A DNA stretch of 64,000 nucleotides from Ruegeria discodermiae (GTDB taxonomy: Bacteria > Pseudomonadota > Alphaproteobacteria > Rhodobacterales > Rhodobacteraceae), in assembly GCF_030758345.1 (NCBI RefSeq), contig NZ_JAVAMO010000001.1:558001-622000 (forward strand), in the 5' to 3' direction. Both the position numbers and the translations under genes were made by a program. This document shows positions 59,208 through 64,000 of this stretch, in pieces (position 1 is the first letter of the stretch; each line of letters opens with the position of its first letter). Below the pieces are notes generated by a model. That model ran no database searches. It was not told the origin of the DNA and saw only the letters and a program-made list of their open reading frames with translations.

Positions 59208-59996
59208 TCAGGCTTCGGCAGGCGTTTCCGCTGCAGGAGCTTCTTCAGCGACAGCTTCTTCGACCGGCGCCTCTTCCATCGCGCCCAGATCAACACCTGC
59301 GCTGCCCAGCTGAGCGGTCATACCGTCCAGCGCGGCGCGGGCGGCCAGATCGCAGTACAGCGAGATCGCGCGTGCGGCGTCGTCGTTGCCGGGGATGATG
59401 TAATCAACACCATCGGGCGAGCAGTTGGTGTCAACCACAGCCACAACCGGGATACCCAGCTTGTTGGCTTCGGCGATGGCCAGCGCTTCTTTCTTGACGT
59501 CGATGACGAAGAGCAGGTCGGGTGTGCCGCCCATCTCGCGGATGCCGCCCAGCGAGGCCTGCAGCTTCTGCTGGTCGCGCTCCATGCCAAGACGCTCTTT
59601 CTTGGTCAGGCCTTCGGCGCCGCCTTCCATGGTCTCGTCGATCTGACGCAGACGGTTGATCGACTGGGACACGGTTTTCCAGTTGGTCAGCGTGCCGCCC
59701 AGCCAGCGGTGGTTCATGTAATACTGCGCCGACTTCTCGGCGGCTTCGGCGATCGGCTGCGCCGCCTGACGCTTGGTGCCGACGAACAACACGCGGCCGC
59801 CCTTGGCGACGGTGTCACGGATGGCCTGCAGGGCCTGGTCCAGCATCGGTACGGTCTGCGTCAGGTCCATGATGTGGATGCCGTTGCGCGAGCCGTAGAT
59901 GAACGGACCCATGCGCGGGTTCCAGCGCTGGGTCTGGTGGCCAAAGTGAACGCCAGCTTCGAGCAGCTGACGCATGGAGAACTCAGGAAGAGCCAT
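59208..59996 (-). CDS. rpsB: 30S ribosomal protein S2
   Basis: A 262-residue ribosomal protein. It starts [20 protein letters not shown], then [80 protein letters not shown] and the alphaproteobacterial Ala/Glu-rich C-terminal extension. The ATG at 59996 with AAAGGATACTT upstream is the family start, although the frame is open for 32 codons more. The upstream leader of about 170 bases may carry autoregulation by S2. Confidence 0.97.
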   Translation of the reverse strand: MALPEFSMRQLLEAGVHFGHQTQRWNPRMGPFIYGSRNGIHIMDLTQTVPMLDQALQAIRDTVAKGGRVLFVGTKRQAAQPIAEAAEKSAQYYMNHRWLGGTLTNWKTVSQSINRLRQIDETMEGGAEGLTKKERLGMERDQQKLQASLGGIREMGGTPDLLFVIDVKKEALAIAEANKLGIPVVAVVDTNCSPDGVDYIIPGNDDAARAISLYCDLAARAALDGMTAQLGSAGVDLGAMEEAPVEEAVAEEAPAAETPAEA

Positions 59997-60174
59997 GCTC
60001 AAGTATCCTTTCCGGTTTCGATCCTCGACGGGGGTGCAGAGCGGATGCTCCAACCGGGGGTCTGTCAGGGATGTCTCTCCTGAACAGGCCAAAACCCCGC
60101 CTGTGGGTTAATGGCGCGCGTATAGTGCAGGGAAATTCACACTGCAAGTTGAAACTTCACTCAAAAGAGGAAAC

Positions 60175-61011
60175 TCAGATCGAAATCTGACGCATCTCGA
60201 CATGCCCCTGCCGCACGGCGTTTTCGCAATAAGCCGCCAGCGCCTTGCGGTCGGCAAAGTCGCTGACTTTCACCGGCGGATGATAGATCAGTTCCACACG
60301 TCCTTGCGGCCAGGCGGCCAGTGTTTTCAGCAGATGCGGGCCGAATTCCATCTCGCCCCACCAGCCATAGAACCGGTCCGGCAGGCCTTTGGGCGCATGA
60401 AACACGACCGAGACCGGCTGCACATACATGAACTCGCGCAATTGCTCGGTAAAGAAGGCGGCAAAAAGCGTGGTCTTGAAGGGCAGCACCCGTTGCCCGT
60501 CGGTCGAGGTGCCCTCGGGAAAAAACAGCAGCTTGTGCCCCGCCTTCAAACGGCGTTCGAACATCTCGGTCTGCTCGCGCGCCTTGCGGCGATCCCGCTC
60601 GATGAACACGGTGCCGGTTGCGCGGGCCAGCCAGCCGATGCCGGGCCATTTCGCCACTTCGGCCTTGGACACGAAATAGATGCGTTTGCGGGCGTTCAGC
60701 GCAAAGATATCCAGCCATGAGCTGTGATTGGCCACAACCGCGCCCCGCTCGGTCATCAGCGCGCCGCGCGTGTGGAACCCCATTCCCAGAATGCGGAATG
60801 CGTTGCGGCAGACGAATTGCGTGATGTAGGGCGTCACCGGTCGGCGCGTGCCGAATATCGGTCGTTCAAACAACCGCAAGAGCAACAGGATCAGCAGGCC
60901 ACCAAACACCAGCACCGCTAGAGAGAGCCCGCGCAGGGCCACAAGCCCCCAGCCGATCACTCCGATCCGCAGCGGATCAGGCGCATCATCACCCTGCCAC
61001 GTGGCGCTCAT
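60175..61011 (-). CDS. Lysophospholipid/lyso-aminolipid O-acyltransferase (OlsA-like)
   Basis: A 278-residue PlsC-family membrane enzyme. One N-terminal membrane helix (ALRGLSLAVLVFGGLLILLL) precedes the acyltransferase motifs VVANHSSWLDIFALNARKRI (HxxxxD), GTVFIERDRRKAREQ and LLFFPEGTSTDGQRVLPFKT. Its start overlaps the stop of the OlsB-like gene by 4 bases. OlsB makes lyso-ornithine lipid and OlsA adds the second acyl chain. In Ruegeria pomeroyi the OlsA protein is reported to act on both ornithine and glutamine lyso-lipids, so the function may be broad. Confidence 0.9.
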   Translation of the reverse strand: MSATWQGDDAPDPLRIGVIGWGLVALRGLSLAVLVFGGLLILLLLRLFERPIFGTRRPVTPYITQFVCRNAFRILGMGFHTRGALMTERGAVVANHSSWLDIFALNARKRIYFVSKAEVAKWPGIGWLARATGTVFIERDRRKAREQTEMFERRLKAGHKLLFFPEGTSTDGQRVLPFKTTLFAAFFTEQLREFMYVQPVSVVFHAPKGLPDRFYGWWGEMEFGPHLLKTLAAWPQGRVELIYHPPVKVSDFADRKALAAYCENAVRQGHVEMRQISI

Positions 61012-61772
61012 GGGGTGCGATCCCCGCCATAGATGCGCCGCTGCCGGGCGTTGAGGCGCGTCGTGTCCAGCACCAGACAGATATCGGTGGTGTTGAAGGC
61101 ATGGTCGATAAACGCTCCCTCGCCCACGAAGCCGCCCAGCCGCAGATAGGCCTTGATCAGCGCCGGCACCTGCACCATCGCGGCGCGCCGGTCCAACTGA
61201 TCGGGCGCGACCAGATCCATCGACTGAAAATGCGCGGGCTGGGCACGGACCCGCAGCTCGGGCGGTGCCAGATGGTTGTGATGCAGCATCGACAGCGGTT
61301 GCGCCAGGGCGCTCATGTCAGTGCCGTGAAAGCTTGCCACGCCGAACAGAACCTCGATGTCGTGATCGGACACATACTCCGACAGCCCGTTCCACAGGTG
61401 ATACATCGCCGCCCCGCCCCGGTAATCGGCATGCAGGCACGAGCGGCCCAGTTCCAGCAGCTTGCGCCCGCTTTGGCGCAGCACGCTCAGATCGTACTCA
61501 TCCTCGGAATAAAACTGGCCCACTTTCTTGGCCCGATCATCGCGCAGCAGGCGATAGACACCGACCACCTCACCCGTGCTGTCATCCGAGATCAGCATAT
61601 GGTCGTAGAACGGATCGAATCGGTCCTGTTCCAGCCCCCGCTCGTGATCGACCATCTCCCCGCCGCCGCCCAGCTCGCGCACGAAAACATCATAACGCAA
61701 CCGCTGCGCGGCGCGCAGATCGGCGTCACTGTCGGCCAGTCTGACTGTAAAGCTCGGTCCGCTATCCGGCAT
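61008..61772 (-). CDS. olsB: GNAT-type N-acyltransferase of aminolipid synthesis (OlsB-like)
   Basis: A 254-residue protein of the OlsB/acyl-ACP N-acyltransferase group. It has SFTVRLADSDADLRAAQRLR, YDVFVRELGGGGEMVDHERG, GEVVGVYRLLRDDRAKKVG and LLELGRSCLHADYRGGAAMY (LELGRSC is a group hallmark), with VLFGVASFHGTDM following. It transfers a 3-hydroxyacyl chain from ACP to the amino group of ornithine. A glutamine-specific paralogue (GlsB) exists in roseobacters, so the amino acid is not certain. The ATG at 61772 is preferred to a TTG three codons upstream. Confidence 0.88.
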   Translation of the reverse strand: MPDSGPSFTVRLADSDADLRAAQRLRYDVFVRELGGGGEMVDHERGLEQDRFDPFYDHMLISDDSTGEVVGVYRLLRDDRAKKVGQFYSEDEYDLSVLRQSGRKLLELGRSCLHADYRGGAAMYHLWNGLSEYVSDHDIEVLFGVASFHGTDMSALAQPLSMLHHNHLAPPELRVRAQPAHFQSMDLVAPDQLDRRAAMVQVPALIKAYLRLGGFVGEGAFIDHAFNTTDICLVLDTTRLNARQRRIYGGDRTP

Positions 61773-61870
61773 GGGGCGCAAATCTCAAATAAAGCGTGGG
61801 TTTCAGCGCTGATACCGCATCTCAATCAACGATTGCAACCGAGGCCGGATTAACCATTCGTAAACCTATT

Positions 61871-62053
61871 TCATGGATCAAAGACGGGCATCAGGGCGAT
61901 GCGCGTGCCGTCGATCACCACTTTCCCTTGATCGGGAAAATTCACGGTTATCTTGCCGCCGATATTGGACTGCACCTGTCCAATGCCCCAATCGGGGTAA
62001 TCGGGGTGGCGCACGAACATGCCCGGTGCAAGGATAGCGTTCAGATCAGACAT
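61871..62053 (-). CDS. DUF3553 small protein
   Basis: A 60-residue protein, MSDLNAILAPGMFVRHPDYP, with a small SH3-like beta-barrel core (WGIGQVQSNIGGKITVNFPD, QGKVVIDGTRIALM). This is the DUF3553 pattern, similar to the CarD/UvrD-tail type of fold. Its function is unknown. It is divergent from chpT with 48 bases between the starts, so they share a regulatory region. TTAACCAT, a sequence like a CtrA half-site, lies 14 bases past its stop and 78 bases before olsB. Confidence 0.85.
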   Translation of the reverse strand: MSDLNAILAPGMFVRHPDYPDWGIGQVQSNIGGKITVNFPDQGKVVIDGTRIALMPVFDP

Positions 62054-62101
62054 GTCGGCCCCTGTCTGGTATGTAAGAAAGCGATTTACCGGAGGTAGCG
62101 C

Positions 62102-62698
62102 ATGGGCGAAAGCACCGTCAACCTGGCAACCCTGATCGGGTCGCGTATCTGTCATGATCTGATCAGCCCCATCGGTGCGATCAACAATGGGCTGGAACTG
62201 CTTGAAATGACAGGCGCACCCAGCGGCCCCGAGATGGATTTGATCACCGACAGTGTCGGCAGCGCCGGCGCGCGCATTCAGTTCTTTCGCATCGCTTATG
62301 GGATCGCCGGGGCGCAGATGCTGGGCGCGACGGAGATCAACGCGGTCCTGAAAGAGGTGAACCGGGGCGCGCGCGTCACCGCAGAATGGCATTGCGAAGA
62401 TCCCTGTCCGCGCACCGCTGTGCGGCTGGCCTTTCTGGCCTTTCAGTGCTGCGAAACTTCCTTGCCCCAGGGCGGGCAGGTGCGTTTCGATCAAGCCGAT
62501 GGACGCCGGAGCGTGACCGCAACCGGCCCCGCCCTGTCACTGGACCCCAATATCTGGGAAACGCTGAGCAATCCCTCCGCCGGGGCCGAAATCACGCCTG
62601 CGCTGGTTCAGTTCGCAATGCTGCCCGCTGCAGCCGCCGAATTGGGTAGCCGGGTCGAGGTGACCTCGGACGAGACCCAGATCACCATCCGGTTCTGA
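62102..62698 (+). CDS. chpT: Histidine phosphotransferase ChpT
   Basis: A 198-residue dimeric phosphotransferase. The phosphorylated His18 lies in GSRICHDLISPIGAINNGLE LL, followed by a helical hairpin. A degenerate HATPase-like domain follows (AEWHCEDPCPRTAVRLAFLA, FQCCETSLPQGGQVRF) that cannot bind ATP. It relays phosphate from CckA, encoded at 8-10 kb, to CtrA and CpdR. GGAGGTAGC precedes the ATG. It is followed by convergent proA with 4 bases between the stops. Confidence 0.95.
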   Translation: MGESTVNLATLIGSRICHDLISPIGAINNGLELLEMTGAPSGPEMDLITDSVGSAGARIQFFRIAYGIAGAQMLGATEINAVLKEVNRGARVTAEWHCEDPCPRTAVRLAFLAFQCCETSLPQGGQVRFDQADGRRSVTATGPALSLDPNIWETLSNPSAGAEITPALVQFAMLPAAAAELGSRVEVTSDETQITIRF

Positions 62699-62702
62699 GA
62701 GC

Positions 62703-63965
62703 TCAGGACCGGACGGTTCCGTCGCCTTCAACCAGATATTTGAAACTGGTCAGCTGCGCCGCGCCCACCGGCCCGCGCGCGTGCATCTTGCCGGTGGCGA
62801 TCCCGATCTCGGCGCCCATGCCGAACTCGCCACCATCGGCGAACTGGGTCGAGGCGTTGCGCATCAGGATCGCACTGTCGAGCCGTTCAAAGAACCGCGC
62901 CGCTGCCGCATCATCCTCGGTTATGATGCAATCGGTGTGGTTTGAGCCATAGGTGCGGATATGTGCGATGGCCTCATCGACGTCGGCCACCGGTTTGGCC
63001 GCGATGATCATGTCGAGGAATTCCCTACCCCAATCCTCCTCGGTGGCGGATGAGGTTCCTTCCTGCGCAAGCGCGCCCTCGGCATGCACGTCAACGCCCG
63101 CCTGCAACAGCGCGGCGATGGTGTCATGCCCGATGCCATCAATGATATCCTGATGCACCAGCAGGCATTCGGCAGCGCCGCAAATTCCGGTGCGCCGCGT
63201 TTTGGCGTTCATCACCACCTCACGCGCCTTTTTCGGGTCGGCATCCTTGTCGATATAGATATGTACGATGCCTTCGAGATGGGCAAAAACCGGCACCCGC
63301 GCTTCACGCTGCACGAGGCCGACCAGCCCCTTGCCGCCGCGCGGCACGATCACGTCGACACTGTCGGTCATGGTCAACAATTCCTGTACCGCCGCGCGGT
63401 CACGGGTGGGCACAAGCTGGATTGCGTCCTCGGGCAGGTTTGCCGATTTCAGCCCGTCCACCAGACAGGCATGGATCGCACCGGAGGAGTGAAAGCTCTC
63501 TGACCCGCCGCGCAGGATCACCGCATTGCCCGATTTCAGGCACAGCGCGCCGGCATCTGCGGTCACGTTGGGGCGGCTTTCATAGATTACCCCGATCACG
63601 CCCAAAGGCGTGCGCACCCGGCGGATATGCAGGCCAGAGGGCATGTCCCATTCGGCCAGCACCTCACCAACAGGGTCGGGTTGTTCGGCCACCGTGCGCA
63701 ATCCGTCGACCATGCCGCAAATGCGGTCCTCGTCCAGCATCAGCCGGTCCATCATCGCCGGGCTCAGACCCTTGTCGCGGCCATGGTCCAGATCCTTGGC
63801 ATTGGCTGCGATGATCTCGGCCCGGCGGGCCCAGACCGCTTCGGCAGCGCCGATCAGCGCGGCGTGCTTGCGTTCGGCGCTGGCAAAAGCCAGCTCGGCA
63901 GAGGCTGCTTTGGCGCGGGCGCCGATATCAGCCATCAGGGCGGGAATGTTGTCGAGGTCTTTCAT
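62703..63965 (-). CDS. proA: Gamma-glutamyl phosphate reductase
   Basis: A 420-residue NADPH-dependent enzyme that makes glutamate-5-semialdehyde, step 2 of proline synthesis. Landmarks are [40 protein letters not shown], the catalytic Cys in [20 protein letters not shown], and the C-terminal [20 protein letters not shown] plus [20 protein letters not shown]. The ATG at 63965 sits in an ATGTGATG context, which suggests overlap with the end of an upstream gene (proB would be usual). It converges on chpT. Confidence 0.96.
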   Translation of the reverse strand: MKDLDNIPALMADIGARAKAASAELAFASAERKHAALIGAAEAVWARRAEIIAANAKDLDHGRDKGLSPAMMDRLMLDEDRICGMVDGLRTVAEQPDPVGEVLAEWDMPSGLHIRRVRTPLGVIGVIYESRPNVTADAGALCLKSGNAVILRGGSESFHSSGAIHACLVDGLKSANLPEDAIQLVPTRDRAAVQELLTMTDSVDVIVPRGGKGLVGLVQREARVPVFAHLEGIVHIYIDKDADPKKAREVVMNAKTRRTGICGAAECLLVHQDIIDGIGHDTIAALLQAGVDVHAEGALAQEGTSSATEEDWGREFLDMIIAAKPVADVDEAIAHIRTYGSNHTDCIITEDDAAAARFFERLDSAILMRNASTQFADGGEFGMGAEIGIATGKMHARGPVGAAQLTSFKYLVEGDGTVRS

Positions 63966-64000
63966 CACATGCGCCTTTGGTCAGGTCTTTGTTTGTCTTT
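63964..64000 (-). CDS. Possible 3' end of an upstream gene (proB position), incomplete
   Basis: On the minus strand the last bases of the window read in one frame as [11 protein letters not shown] followed by TGA overlapping the proA start (ATGTGATG). This could be the tail of a coupled upstream gene. Eleven codons are too few to identify it, and it may equally be non-coding. Confidence 0.25.

Overview
The window is chromosomal DNA from an alphaproteobacterium of the Roseobacter group (Rhodobacteraceae, Ruegeria/Phaeobacter-like). This is inferred from the gene set: a CckA and ChpT phosphorelay pair, an IscR that lacks the usual cysteine triad, eukaryotic-type NADP isocitrate dehydrogenase, a class II DAHP synthase, OlsA/OlsB-type aminolipid genes, and a GAAC-N7-GAAC SOS operator in front of recA. 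Base composition is GC-rich, with a few AT-richer patches that look acquired. No rRNA operon, CRISPR array, intact prophage or intact insertion sequence was seen.

Layout: 0-1.6 kb holds a broken integrase beside tRNA-Leu(CAA), a lipoprotein and tRNA-Gly(CCC). 1.7-5 kb: methyltransferase, exported protein and a RACo-type corrinoid-protein reactivator. 5-14.7 kb (+ strand): guaB, an RNA m5C methyltransferase, cckA, recA, alaS and a DUF1330 protein. 14.9-20.4 kb: a transglutaminase-like periplasmic cysteine peptidase facing a very repetitive glycine-rich secreted protein, then typA, a 45-residue membrane peptide and icd. 20.5-22.6 kb: a coupled hydrolase / 83-aa protein / double-HD operon. 22.7-31.7 kb: a long iscR-suf operon with two cysteine desulfurases, sufBCD and five unrelated passenger genes. 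31.8-38.1 kb: tRNA-Arg(CCG), DUF882 and L,D-transpeptidase wall enzymes, lpxD with its own ACP and ketosynthase, and an IalB protein. 38.2-38.5 kb: two candidate small RNA genes. 38.5-46.8 kb: a HerA-like ATPase, a lipoprotein and a branched-chain amino acid ABC operon (livK-G-F-H-M order) carrying two extra exported-protein genes. 46.9-51.8 kb: a PQQ-type sugar dehydrogenase, DUF1127, a GlxA/AraC regulator, DAHP synthase and a PAS protein. 51.9-56.3 kb: an apparently gene-poor stretch, then two SDRs, a phosphotransferase-family protein and a quinone-oxidoreductase-like protein. 56.6-64 kb: aroQ with a LuxR solo, tsf and rpsB, aminolipid acyltransferases, DUF3553, chpT and proA.

Functional links: CckA (8-10 kb) and ChpT (62 kb) are two steps of the CckA-ChpT-CtrA phosphorelay. 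Perfect TTAA-N7-TTAA CtrA-type sites lie in front of cckA and upstream of the PAS gene at 51.2-51.8 kb. DAHP synthase and AroQ both belong to the shikimate pathway. LpxD, ACP, ketosynthase and the acyltransferases concern outer-membrane lipids. The suf cluster makes Fe-S clusters, apparently under iron or Fe-S control.

The least explained parts are the two candidate small RNAs at 38.25-38.48 kb, the charge-segregated glycine-rich protein at 15.5-16.7 kb, the exported proteins embedded in the liv operon, and the hairpin-rich tract at 57.96-58.09 kb. All calls come from reading the sequence without database searches.
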